Assembly (NCBI GenBank): GCA_028554645.1
Contig: JAQOOI010000020.1
Coordinates: 47,501-111,500 of the forward strand
Direction of reading: 5' to 3'
DNA: 64,000 nt
DNA from: Omphalotus guepiniiformis
Taxonomy: Eukaryota; Basidiomycota; Agaricomycetes; Agaricales; Omphalotaceae
The translations under genes were made by a program, and so were the position numbers. Under the pieces are notes generated by a model that was given only the letters and a program-made list of their open reading frames with translations, ran no database searches and had not been told where the DNA came from. Numbering within the stretch: the stretch's first letter is position 1; each line of letters opens with the position of its first letter. Positions 10,795-21,482 of the stretch are shown here, piece by piece.

Positions 10795-11445
10795 CAGTGA
10801 GCTCGAACGAGATTATTGCCAGCCAATTCGCGCATGTTTAGCAGAGAAAGCCAGAATCTCCCCAGGCCAAGGACTGCAGAGGCTCCGCCGTGCTTGTGGA
10901 GGGTCCCCCGCGGAGAAGTGCAATTACTATTAACTTTGGCACAAACAGGGATGGTTGGCCGAAAGACCAGGAAGACGAAGAGAAGTATATAATTGAGTAC
11001 CAAATACAGTTGAATGGCCTTCAGCGTTACTAAGGGAGAGAGAATAAAAAGACTATTAGTTTTCGTTGAATCTGATAGTTTAAGAATATCTCTTTCCGGA
11101 ATATCAAACTAAACGAAATAGCTCACTCATATGCCCTCTTCAGGATGCGCGCGGTTCATGAGGTATCGAATCATTTCTCTCCTTTCCTCGTCCTTGAAAC
11201 CCATCCCAGATATACACGACCCAATAACGAGACCGGGCAGCAAAAGCATAGAACTTCCGAGATCGCCTGGCCAAGAGCCGCCATGAGCTTGAAGATTTTT
11301 AAAGAACGGATAGCTCGTTTCATACCTGGTCGGTCAATTACAGGCCTGGCAGTATTGTTCCAATACCATCGTGGCGGCACTTCGGCCCTTTTCAATGAAT
11401 CTCCATTTCGGTTTTCGCTACTGGGCATATAGGTTGAAGGCATTA
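10795..11445 (-). pseudogene. Lanosterol synthase (ERG7, oxidosqualene cyclase) N-terminal fragment, left copy
   Basis: In shifting frames the minus strand reads [48 protein letters not shown] with RAHPEEG, EGHSTVFGT and RGTLHKHGGA...FWLSLLNM. These are ordered blocks of the N-terminal third of fungal ERG7 (usual forms LQAHDGHWAGEYGGP, MFLIPGLVIGSYVTGMG, HPEDGGWG, EGHSTVFGTALNY, FLHKHGGA). Exon borders are still visible but the frame changes several times, the DGGW-like part is altered and the catalytic C-terminal domain is absent. ERG7 makes lanosterol in sterol synthesis; this copy cannot. Confidence 0.78.
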
Positions 11446-11613
11446 CCTCCTGCAAGGCAAATAACTGCGCTGGTCACTGAGGGCAGCATACCACTTACAA
11501 GGCCTCCCGAAAATCGGAAGAAAGTCGGATCCATGCCTATTCGCATGAACCGGCATTAACCCAGTGCCGCTCCAATAGTTATAGCAAAGACTTACCTGAG
11601 CAATATCTTGCCT

Positions 11614-12531
11614 CATTCCATTCGCTCTTCCTTGAAAGGTCGGCGAGAATGGCAACTAAGGCGCATCACAAGCTTGGATGGCACACGATGTGAGAGGCGG
11701 CAGATGGGACAGTAAGCAGCTGCAAGGCAAAATATTTGATTGAAGTCTCGGTTTCTCTGTCGACAAGGTGGGCATCGATTACTCGGTGATAAACGCTGGC
11801 AAAATGGCCAGCTACGGATGAGATTGTTAGTCAATGTGCAATACAAGAAGGATTAGAATACCCACCAACAGCCATTTTGTGATCCCGGCTGACTATAAGA
11901 ACAGCCGTGTAAATTTTCTTTAAACTTGAACACGGTTTCTTCCATGATCTCATGTGGCTCAAGAGAATAGAGCATCTAGTCTTGTTGGATTAGGAATGTC
12001 CGGCAACGAATGAAGAGCCTGAGTGTTGTGAGAGTATGAATTGTGATCTCGCTTGCGAGGAGAGAATGACTCTTCAGCAATGACTTCCCGAAGAATCAGA
12101 GTATCAGTCCCCAATCGACTCTGAGTGAGGTCCGAGAGCCATTCAATGATTACAGACACGACCTGTTCGCGGAAAGTATCGTATGCACGACGAATGGTGG
12201 CACCTAGCTCGATTCGTGTGATACTTTGAGCAACCTCGAGCAAAAGAGGTACCTCAGTGCTCATCTCTACGATGTCACAGCCGTGCTCGTCCATTCGATG
12301 AGCGCAGTCGGGCGCCTCGCCGCGTGTTCGTTCAGTAAGATCACACAGAAGCTTTACAGTTTCGTCAAAAGAATGTCTATCATCGTTCCAAATGACGACG
12401 CAGTACTGATCCTTCATCACCGGGTCTGCCGAACTTTGCAAGCGTAGATCAGCTTCGTTTGTGGGTACACTAGGTTCGTCCGGAGAGAAGTCTAGCGTGT
12501 CAAGGATAAAGTCCAGCGCATACCCAACTGT
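11614..12531 (-). pseudogene. UBR1-type E3 ubiquitin ligase (N-recognin) fragment, left copy
   Basis: Ordered blocks on the minus strand: TVGYALDFILDTLDFSPDE, then VIWNDDRHSFDETVKLLCDL (the ClpS-like N-domain signature, usually VVLWNDEKHSFDEV), RAYDTFREQVVSVIIEWLSD, TDTLILREVIAEE, and after frame changes KKIYTAVLIVSRDHKMAV, an intron, then FASVYHRVIDAHLVDRETET and SIKYFALQLLTVPS. This order follows UBR1 downstream of its UBR box. The frame is interrupted near 11960 and again near 11670, and the RING end is missing. UBR1 recognises N-degrons; this copy is dead. Confidence 0.8.
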
Positions 12532-12534
12532 ACG

Positions 12535-12755
12535 CCTTCATAGTCTTGCGTGGCTCTGGCGGTACAGGCGCGCAATATGGGTAGTTCTTCACTGGAGGAA
12601 TGGCGCCAGCTATTGATTTGGAAGGTGCAGAGAGAAACAGGGGTTTCATGGCACGATATGTGATGCCCACGAGAGAGAGGCAAGCATAATTGCCAGCAGC
12701 AATCAGAACTCGAGGAATAAGGAGTTTGCGCAAAGGTGCGGGTTCTTCGCTGACG
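12535..12755 (-). pseudogene. Major facilitator superfamily transporter fragment, left copy
   Basis: LRKLLIPRVLIAAGNYACLS followed by VGITYRAMKPLFLSAP resembles the middle of agaricomycete MFS transporters (usual form TPRVLIAAGNYA...YRAVQPLF). It breaks off into unrelated sequence after about 40 residues and abuts the UBR1 fragment. In the left arm the LLIPRVL reading is intact; the right arm lacks four bases here and is frameshifted. Confidence 0.5.
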
Positions 12756-13027
12756 GGAATAGTTTTCGTGATGTCATCAGAGTTCGGCTCGGAGGTTCTT
12801 GAAATGCCACAACATTCGGCAAGCTCAAGTTCGCTTTACTCCGCCTAAGTTTGAAGATTCGTGATAATGAAACGGGAGAGGAGAGTGTGCAGTCTTTTGA
12901 GAAAGAGAAGCGCCACGAGCCGCGCAATCGCAAAAAAGGTGGCTGGTATAGCGCAGGGTAGGAAGTAGGGGTCTTTCTTCAAGAATTTATTGTGTCCAAA
13001 TAAGTTAGGAAACTGCTCAGCAGGTCG

Positions 13028-13699
13028 TTACAGAACGCCACCGATTTTATATAGGTCCGATAACACCTCCGGTGGACCATTGCAATTGGCATGTACGAAT
13101 ATGCCTGTCTTCAAAGTCAGGGTCTGCGATGGAGAGCCGAAAATTAAGCAACTAACCTGAGCTATATTCGTTAAGTCTGTCATTTCAGCCATGATACTGT
13201 AAATGCCAAGCAATGTTAAACCGAAGCCATCACGCTGCAATCAGAAAGTAAACCTTTTTATTACCCCAATGTTTCCATCTGGTTAAGAAAGGCCGCATGT
13301 CAGGTGTGCGAACAGAGAGATGGAAGTAGCGAATACAGAGCGCGCCATTCAGACTCCGGCTGCAGGTTGCGCAATGAGTGCAGAAGGAGTTAGAATCGTA
13401 ATGCGGAATAATAGATACCTCATGACAAGCCCCCAGAAAGTGGTCGGCAGACCGAAGCAATCCGATTGAGCAGTGACGTTTACGTGGAACGCTGCAGGTA
13501 ATAAGACAGTGATCACACTGACAGTCAACAACGAAGCATTTATTTGTGTTCTTACTGTGCAAAGAATTAAACCTCTTCATGGTTACGATGCCAAAAAGCG
13601 CACCTGCCAAATCCTTGCTCAGAGAATCTAATACCACTGGCAAAGAAACACATTCCCAGCACGAGAACTAACCAGCGAAGATTCAACTCCAGGTGCATA
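13028..13699 (-). pseudogene. Unrecognised multi-exon gene fragment, left copy
   Basis: Open frames with intron-like gaps and a Cys-rich stretch (for example CDHCLITC and CTHCATC in one frame). An alternative frame is hydrophobic. I cannot assign a family or decide which frame was coding. The right copy is at 54799-55470. Confidence 0.3.
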
Positions 13700-13747
13700 T
13701 CCGATGAACAAACTTGAACACTGACCACTGACGAAGATTACTATTCT

Positions 13748-13890
13748 GTGACAAGAGACGAAGACCTCGAGTTGAATTTTTCAAGGTTTGGGGTTATTAT
13801 GAGTTGTCAGGTTATCGGGGACAAAAAGACGGGTATTCGTTGCAGTATGCGCTTATTGAGTTTGATAAGAGAGAGGATGCGGAGCAGGTG
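13748..13890 (+). pseudogene. PPIL4/CYP6-type cyclophilin RRM fragment, left copy
   Basis: TRDEDLELNFSRFGVIMSCQVI then GDKKTG, and after a one-base frame change YSLQYALIEFDKREDAEQV. This matches the RRM of peptidyl-prolyl isomerase-like 4 (usual forms [35 protein letters not shown]). Only the first half of the RRM is present and the adjacent sequence is unrelated. Confidence 0.65.
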
Positions 13891-14136
13891 GGAGTTGACT
13901 TGTGCGCGCCGCGTCCACCTTTCCCGGTTTCTCACTTTTGTTGTGTGCATAGCTCACAATCTGGCGCAAAAACTAACAACGTCTGGTCGAACAATATTAA
14001 ACGTGGACCTCGTCCGGGACAGCGCCCGTTTTTCCATGAAATAGGCAAACGCAGATATATTTCTCGTCGAGAGATACCCGACCCCATAATTTCCCAGGAT
14101 AGATCCTCGAACTGGTGCGCCGCTTCTGCTCCCCAC

Positions 14137-15048
14137 TCAGCAGCAGGTACTCCAGCTAACTTCAGATTTCAACCCCCCCCCGATCGTCCCGCCTATACCT
14201 CCAAAGAGCGGTAGCACATACCGAACGATCTCCATCGCGCCCTCTTTAGGCTCTATATATACGTTGAGGTCGATGTTGATGGAGGTTGCACCGATAGAGA
14301 GGCGAGGATTGCGCCCGCAAGAATGATCGGATGAGGATCGAGACTTGAAGATGGAAGGGTCGACCCAGCCTGACGGTAGCTCCAGATACTTGTGCTTTCG
14401 TAGTTCAGCAGCACTTGCATAGAGGCGCAGAACTTGCGACTGAAATTGAACCGGAGTCGTAGGCGTGGATGGACAAGGAAACACGTCCCACTGTTAATGG
14501 ATACAGGGAGAACTGAGTTTCTTCATGTGGCTAACGAGGACTCTAACATAGAATCTGCATCAATGGCCAGAAAAATCTGTATGAGCTCACGTCGAGTGCA
14601 GTCTTGCTCTTCACCGCCGGCCATAAGGAAGAGATCGTAGACCCAACCGTCATCCAAAGCTCAAAAGTATCAAACAACAGCTCGGAGGATCCTAACCAAC
14701 GCTGGATCAGGCGCGCGGGAGTGCACTGATATTCGAGCAATGATGGCATCCCCGCGTGAATCCGTTGAGCGAGGTCTGAAAACGCCTGCAATATCGACGA
14801 GACATTCACATATAGATTTGAGTGAGACATGGCGCAGGGAGTGATGTTTACCGAAAAATTGACGCGAGGGTGCGTGGTCCTTCGTACTCCGAGAGCTTGG
14901 GAAGCCCAGGCAAAGGAAGGGCTTCGAGTGGGATATCGTACACTGCCGAAGCCAAACTAGTTGGTGAAGACAAAGCCGCGTGAAAGAGGGACACTGCGCA
15001 AGCGCAGAAAGTATAGCTTTCTTCACTTTCCACAATGAAGCCGCTCAT
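14137..15048 (-). pseudogene. Unrecognised multi-exon gene fragment, left copy
   Basis: Several protein-like frames: MSGFIVESEESYTFCACAVS at 15048, a frame with LYVNVSSILQAFSDLAQRIH at about 14740-14830, and one with LYASAAELRKHKYLELPSGW at about 14350-14430. They may be exons of one host gene. I do not recognise it. The C-homopolymer indel between the arms lies at about 14173. Confidence 0.35.
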
Positions 15049-15689
15049 AGCGTCATCGCCAACTTCGTGTTTGAGCGAATGCTGCAGCAGCTACGAGTAT
15101 TCACGTAGTGCCGTGGCAAATTGCGGTCGATTGCGTCGCTGTATACCCGCACGAAAAATGATCTGGTTGCTCAGAGAAGTAGCAAAATAGGCGGGGTTTG
15201 CTTCAGCAGACCTATCATGAGCCCAGCGACTCGAGGTATCAACTCGAATTTGGGCCTGTTAAATCATGCTAGCAAAATTCCCGGCCTTTCTGAGACAATT
15301 ATCAGTGGCAGACTAAAAGCACACAAATATAACGAAGCACACCTGGCAATCCGAGTGCCTATCGACTTCGACTCATGCAACACTTCGCAAAAACACCGCT
15401 CGACCTGCATCGCGACACAAGTCCAACGAGTAGCCCTCCAAGCCCGAGACGAGCCGTTGAACTAGACCGCCAATGCCACAAAGTACAGATTCAGTGCATT
15501 CGGTGAGAGTAAGTTTGAAGGCATAAGTTGAAAACAATTGGTTGCAGTTATCTGACTAATGTTACTCCTCAGTACTCAGTGATGACTCATTAGGTTCCCG
15601 GTCATCTGACTAACCTGTGGCATTGCCGCGCTTCTTAAGCTACTACTAGCAGCGCAGCTTAAGGCCCCTCTTAAGGCTCCAACCCCGGA
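15049..15689. other. Repeat-derived segment inside left arm
   Basis: The part from about 15470 to 15690 is also found in reverse complement next to the inner edge of the right arm (about 50640-50831), so it is dispersed within the window. It contains short inverted ttaag-rich motifs. No gene is recognised. Confidence 0.5.
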
Positions 15690-17205
15690 CCAACCGTGCC
15701 ATATAGTATACTGTCTCGCGAACGCCAATAAATCAGGACTCCCAGTTATACCAGAGCCCTTCCAGCCTGGAAGAAAGGTCTGGCTCTGTACAGCCAACAT
15801 AACGACGACGCGCCCTCACAAAAAATTGGACCAAGCGCTGGATTGGGCCATGCTGTCATGAGGTGTCCCTTTTTCTGCCCTCCAGAACGCTTCCGCGCTA
15901 TAACGAACAAAGCGCACGCATGAATGGCTCAACCTTATACCGAACACGTGAAACTCCTATTTTGTCAACAGCCCCTATCTAGGACTTGATGCGCTGCCAT
16001 ACCTAGCGACGCGTGAATATCGCTACTAAGACCGAGCCATTTCAGGTCACGTAGATGCATATAGTGACTCCATTAGAATCCTTTCACTGCATGTAAACTC
16101 TGTACTCGAATAGCGCCAAGGCATTGGCTAAATAAATCGTCCTTATCTCTCTATTTCTTTGTTTCAAGTCTCGTCTCTCGTCTCTCAGTCTATTTTCTCG
16201 CTATTTCTCATCTTTCGTCGACTCCACTTCAGCTTTTATCTCATTGCGCTACTCGTCGCTACTCATACCACTATCTCAAGACTTGTCTAGGTCAAGCCGT
16301 CGTCGTCAAAGTTCTGCTTAGCGGCATTGTCTCGGCGTTCTCATCGGCGCTCGCTACATGTATTATCTCATCTTTCACTGGTTATTTACGAGGCTTGGAC
16401 AATTCGTCGAGGTCTTGACCGTATTTAGCCAATCCTCCGCTCCCAGTTCTAATGACGACGAGTGGACATGTCGACAACGACAACAGCGGCTACGGCCACT
16501 GAGGCTGCTACCATGGAGCAACCAGCGCAATCACAGCATAGCGAAAGCGCAACCACGCCCACTCTTGGCGTGCCACACACTTCCCAGCGAGATAGCGACA
16601 CTCGCATTCCGTTTCGTCATAGCGACGGCGAACGATCGTTGTTCACTGGACCTGGACGTCGTCTAGAATCAGAGATTCCACGAAGAGGTCATGGCGCTAT
16701 ACGTTCACGAGGTAGGGCACGAGCAAAACTAACGGGTTTCGCTATCGAATATTCGAGACGCAGACGCTGATCGCCAAGCTGAAAGCTTGCGCAACCTCCA
16801 CGAGTTCCTGAAGAAAGAGATCGAGAAAGCGAACGTCGCTGCATCGCGAAACGCGGAAATGTCACAACTCCCAGTTATACCAGAGCATTTTCAACCTGGA
16901 AGAAAAGTTTGGCTCAGTACCACCAACATAACGACAACGCGCCCTTCCAAGAAATTGGATCAAAGTCGCGTCGCCATCCCACAAATCGACACGTCCAGTA
17001 TCACGCTAAGTGGACAGGGTATAGCGACGAGCACAACTCGTGGGTAATGTGGTTTGACATGGCCGGCGCTATGGATATGATGAAAGAATGGCACGATCGC
17101 AACCCACGACGAGCGCAACCTACCTTGGAACAGTGGGCTCGTGTTGAATCGGAGTCGCAATCTCGCGATGCCGAGGATACATTTAATGACTTACAGGGTC
17201 ACTAA
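15690..17205 (+). mobile_element. Internally deleted Ty3/gypsy chromovirus (left copy)
   Basis: 15720-15852 encodes the integrase C-terminal GPY/F-type block LPVIPEPFQPGRKVWLCT then TTTRPHKKLDQ. A putative LTR follows (15854-16358, see separate entry). A gag-like start at 16462 (MDMSTTTTAATATEAATMEQ) runs to about 16770. Then comes a second GPY/F block (16860-16960, VIPEHFQPGRKVWLSTTN) and, after a frame change, a chromodomain-like segment HVQYHAKWTGYSDEHNSWV with a stop at 17203. Protease, reverse transcriptase, RNase H and the integrase core are absent. The element is a deletion derivative that carries the two ends of the coding region. Confidence 0.7.
15854..16358 (+). repeat. Putative LTR of the gypsy element (left copy)
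   Basis: This 505-base segment begins TGTCATGAGG and ends CTACA, is non-coding, contains a pyrimidine-rich part (16140-16210), follows a pol end and precedes a gag-like start. I found no second copy 3' of the chromodomain in this arm, so the borders are inferred from position and TG...CA ends only. Confidence 0.45.
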
Positions 17206-17315
17206 GAACATAGCGAAAGTGTACGAGTATATTTTATTGACATCAAAGAAAACATCTAGACGTAAATCTGCATAAAAACAAGACAAAAAGCAAGAAAACT
17301 ATCTACCAGGACCGA

Positions 17316-20300
17316 TTACTCCTGACGCACACGCTTTCCTGCCCTATCGTCATCAGCTAAAGACTCCACTTCCTCGACACCTCGCTTTTCCATTCTAGGC
17401 TGATCAAGAGCGGCATCCCTTTGACTTGAGGTGTCAACATCGTCACCAGCATTGGTGGAGCCACTAGGCTCAACATTCAACATTGACGCCCCCTCAACTG
17501 TCACATCAGGAACTGCCGGCGCAACAGAGGAAGAGGTATTGCCAGCGGATGAGGAAATAAGCGCTTGAGTGCTAGTGTGTCCAGGTTGACGTTGGAGAAA
17601 TTGCTCGAAGGTCGATGCGAATAGTAACGACGGTGGCTGGCCCTGAATAAACCCAGCCAGTTGCTCTGCTCGGGGATGGCGAGCAGGGTCACCAATCGCG
17701 TCAGACTCTAAGACGGCACGATACTCGTCGCGATGATAGTAGCGCGATACAGCGGCCTGTGTTCGCGATAATCCTTCACGAAGAGCGGCAACCATATCGT
17801 TGACTAGAGAAACGAAGGGGCGCAGAGAAGAGTCGTCTGAAACGAAAGGAAGCGCAGAAGGAAGCTCCAACGCTCGTTCCTCCAATAACCGTTGCAATAC
17901 TCGAAGGCAAGCTGAGGGGTTAGCGGCGCGCAAACCTTGCAACGTCGAAGCAAATCTGGCGCAACGCTCCTCCAGTTCCGCAACACGATTGAGCGAAGAA
18001 GGAGTGAACCCATAAACTGCATCCAGTTCAGCCATGGCGAGACCATACTCCTCGCGTAGTCGAAAGAATTCATCGGATAGGTCAAGATGGCGCCCCTCAC
18101 ATTCCTCCATCAAATTGCGAGTGCCAGCCAAATTGTTGGCAAGCAAATGACATACCCCACGGACATGCTCGTAGTCGACGTCACGACGTGCTATTTTAGC
18201 ATTGGCCCAGCGCAACTCTTCAAGCAAAGACAGGTTGTTCCGCCTCACTTCTAGGTATGAAGACAATAAGGCCGACACTTCTGGACGAGCGTCGGGCGGA
18301 TAGCGCAAGCGCAATTCAGCAGATTCAATGTTAAATGCTTGGGTGGGGCGCCAGTCCAAGTCTCGAGCATAACCCTGAAGGTATCCTCGTTCACGCTCGA
18401 GATAGCGAATTCGTTCTTGTGCTGCAGCCAAGGCATCGCGAAGTGATTGAACCTGAGTCTCGACATCGTCCTGTTCGTTGGATGGGTCGATAAACACGCC
18501 CAGGTCGTCAGGAGAGCGCGGATCCACTTTTACAACGTTACCAGACATAGTGGAAGAGTTAAAATTCCCAGACTGCGGCTGCTAAAACATCAATTTAAAT
18601 CAGCACAAGAATAGAAAAACGAGACACGTAGAAGGAATTTCACCACCTTGTTTGACTGCACCTCCTCAGAACGTGGCTGCCGAAAAGTGGGATCTGCGAT
18701 GGCCACTGCATCCGCGGCAACGTGCATAGATTGCCGAAGAGCTGCGACCGACGGTGCCAGCAATGCTAGAACATCAGAAGAACTGGCGACAACTCCATCT
18801 AGTCTTCTTCTCACATCAGCTTGGTGACCGCTATTACGAGAAGAACCTTGAATGAATTCTGGAACGATCGGGAGAGGATGGCCTAACAATCCCGGAACAG
18901 CAGTAAACGAAGCCACAACGCCAGCCGCGGGAGGTGTTGAAGGGGGCATCTCATTGGCCGCTACAGCTCCCTCATCGACCGGTACTGGATCGACTTCCAT
19001 TGGAATTGCGCCACTGACTCGACCCTCAGAAGTGCTGGGTGGCGCTGACACGGCAGGTTGCGAAGAAGCAGCTACAACTGGAGGCGCTACATCCTCAGAC
19101 ATAGAGATTGCTACTGTCGATTGTTGAACAGGCACTGATACACGCTCGTCATCACGATATGGCGCCGATACCACCTCAGAGGAAATAGAATGCTCTGGCG
19201 ATGACGGGGTAGCAGGTGCAAACAACGGTAGCTCCGTGCTACTGGACCCTTGAGGCATAGGATCAGAAGTGCTCGGAACCTTGAATGGCATAGGTGGAAC
19301 AAGAACGTAGGGAACCCGTTGCGCAGAACCCGCAGCAGTCGACGAAGAGGCGTTAGCATGACTATCTGGCACGTTCGAAGGGCCGTATAGGGAAGGAATA
19401 CTGGACAAGTGGTCCAAGCACTTCGGATGGTCCTCTAATCGGTTGCTGGAGCGTGTCAAGGTGTCGGAATAGGCAAGAATGTCATCCAGTCGAGGAGTAA
19501 TCGAGGAAGACAGGAAATGACCCCACTCCTCATCACCATATAGCGCCTGAATGAAGAATCAGCACGACGGACTACGGAAGTGGGTAGACCACTGACCTCA
19601 AACTCTCGACGTACATCCCGACTGAAAGCGCCAGTGGATCGCATCGTCTTAAGGAACCGAACTATGTCGGTGTGCGTACAACGCTTCTTTGAAGCCTTGC
19701 AGGCCGTACAACTAGCCTTGCCAGCCCATTCCCAACAACAGGATTGACCTCGACGTTCGCAACTGCGGCAAGGAGGCTACAACAAAAAGCAGTCAGTATA
19801 GAAGGGTATTCAGGGCAAAGGAATTGACCTACAAAGTAGCGACCAACACGATTAACCCAGTCCCGGTTCAAAGGCATCTCAGTATACCGATTGAACAATC
19901 CAGCTAGGGTTGCCTTGATGCTAGGCAGCAAACTCGTTCCCTTTTCGCGATAGCTACCTCCCTTGAAAGATAGCGCGTCAGACGCAGGAGGCTCCACGCT
20001 GGGGGATGCGTAATTTTCGCCAGGTTCCACACGAAGCACCACTTTCTTCACGTTACTGAAAGGTTTCGGTAGCGCAGCAGCCCCACCAAAATACACTCGA
20101 GGGCCAAAATACACTCGAGGGCGCGGGTGCTGGGGAACCTACGAAACGAGATCAATGGACATCGTAGGTAGCATTACGCTATGAGGAGTTTACACTCACT
20201 GTCGCTTGACGCTTCCCTTTGGCTTTCTCAGAAGGCTTGGGATCCCGCAAGTCCGATTCGCTGAATAAATCATCCGACTCTTCCCCAGATTCGTGCACTG

Positions 20301-20898
20301 ACATTGGCTCAATATCCATCACAATGGAAGCGTTTTGAGCGGTGGGAACTAGAGCCTCGACAAGTTGGCCAAGGTCAAGAGCGCCAAAACCAGGGACTTG
20401 ATAGCCGCGCCAGTCAATTCGGTTCGCTACACGAGATGGGTGAAACGTTGACGAATCGGCCTCCACTATTGCGTAGCCAGGAAGTTCTTGGCCATTCGCT
20501 ACGCGAACAACCGAAAGCCAGTCGATGTCTAATGACCCCCGCACCAGAGGACGGTATAGACCGTGCCTAGGAGCGTCATCCTCGGCTTGTAACCAGTCCA
20601 GGTACGAGGTATCCAGCCATCGTTCCAGGAAAAACGCCTCCAACGGCGGTATCACGAAGTTGGCGGTCCCCTGTTCGATTTGCATCTCTAAGGCTAGGAA
20701 ATGAGGATCCGCTTGTTCGGCGACACCAGAAAGTCGAGTTTCACGCTCCAGATCTGTTTCTCCCTCTCTGATAGGAAGACGATTCAATCGAGTATCAAAT
20801 GCACGGCGAAAAACCTGAAGTTGATGTTCACGCCGCTCCCTGACTGCCACAGTAGTAGATGCAGCCGGCGCAACACGTGGGTTTCTTGAGGACGACAT
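17316..20898 (-). CDS. 1,116-residue protein with internal Zn2Cys6 cluster and coiled coil; function unknown
   Basis: Five exons join cleanly: 20898-20200, 20138-19833, 19776-19597, 19546-18647 and 18581-17316, all phase 0, giving 1,116 residues without a stop. Exon 3 encodes PPCRSCERRGQSCCWEWAGK and continues SCTACKASKKRC: C338-x2-C341-x6-C348-x9-C358-x2-C361-x6-C368, exactly the spacing of the fungal binuclear zinc cluster. It sits mid-protein rather than at the N-terminus. Exon 4 is Ser/Pro/Val-rich. Exon 5 opens with a probable coiled coil (SLRDALAAAQERIRYLERER) and ends Lys/Arg-rich (GKRVRQE). Exon 2 starts with a small duplication, PRVYFGPRVYFG. DNA binding is plausible but unproven. 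The last 116 codons also occur in the right arm. Confidence 0.75.
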
Positions 20899-21068
20899 AA
20901 GGCGGAAGCTGGAGCGTAGAGAGATGAAACATAGGGCACAGAAAACGAGTGGACTGCAAAGAACGACGAGGTGACACTGTGAAGGAGTAGCGCAACAGCG
21001 ACACAAGCGCCCAAACCTTATTAAACACGTGGTTATAGCGCCCACTCACTGAACAATCAATCCAAACA

Positions 21069-21174
21069 CCTTCGCGCCATTTCCTGGACAGCCCTAGAAT
21101 TCCATCGAGGGGTCAGATTATTGCCTTCGCGCCATTTCCTGGACAGCCCTAGAATTCCATCGAGGGGTCAGAAT
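21069..21174. repeat. Tandem repeat, period 55 bp, two copies
   Basis: ccttcgcgccatttcctgga, continuing cagccctagaattcc and atcgaggggtcaga, occurs at 21069 and 21124 with no visible mismatch. It lies in the intergenic space (20899-21482) between the divergent Zn2Cys6 and FunK1 genes, so it may affect their shared upstream region. Confidence 0.9.
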
Positions 21175-21482
21175 ATTGAAATTGCTCTTATCGCGCTACT
21201 CATCACACGTTCCCCCTTCGCCAGGGCTTCATTTGCGGTTGCTTGAATTTCCACGGAGTATCGCTAGGTGAACCTCGACATTGTAAGCTTGTACTTGTTT
21301 CATCACGTGTACATGCCTGTCCAGTTTACATAAGTATATATTTATATATACAACCATATTTGAACGGTGAACTTTCGACCCACAACCGCGCGTCGCTCGT
21401 CGCTCCAGTTTAGAACGCCTTATAGTCTCATATTCAGCCAATTCCCACTACGACCGCTCATCAGAATGCCCCTCATAGCAAC

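Larger units (their letters stand above)
10118..17667. repeat. Left arm of a 7.5 kb inverted duplication
   Basis: This segment is repeated in reverse complement at 50832-58376. Positions sum to 68499 at the inner side and 68494 at the outer side. The 5-base drift is explained by two indels: one base in a C/G homopolymer (near 14173, 9 against 8) and four bases near 12711/55783. Only a handful of substitutions were noticed across encoded peptides, so identity appears well above 99 percent. The inner edge (17667) falls inside the last exon of the Zn2Cys6 gene, which continues intact here. The outer edge (10118) cuts a short cysteine-containing gene that is intact next to the right arm. Confidence 0.95.

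Noticed and set aside
10428..10841. Serine-rich 137-residue frame on the plus strand (and its mirror at 57653-58066)
   Set aside because: It is the antisense of the Asp/Glu-rich fragment; GA-rich codons for Asp and Glu read as Ser-rich runs on the other strand.
13349..13531. Hydrophobic frame ITVLLPAAFHVNVTAQSD as a cation/proton exchanger piece
   Set aside because: The resemblance is limited to a few residues and the overlapping Cys-rich frame is equally plausible.
15420..15480. Possible tRNA-like or SINE head (ggcggtctagttcaacggc on the minus strand)
   Set aside because: An A-box-like word is present, but no B box or cloverleaf pairing could be drawn.
17316..20898. Calling the Zn2Cys6 gene a retroviral-type Gag because it converges on a gypsy remnant
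   Set aside because: It is on the opposite strand to the gypsy pieces, has four spliced introns, and its cysteines follow the Zn2Cys6 rather than the CCHC knuckle pattern.
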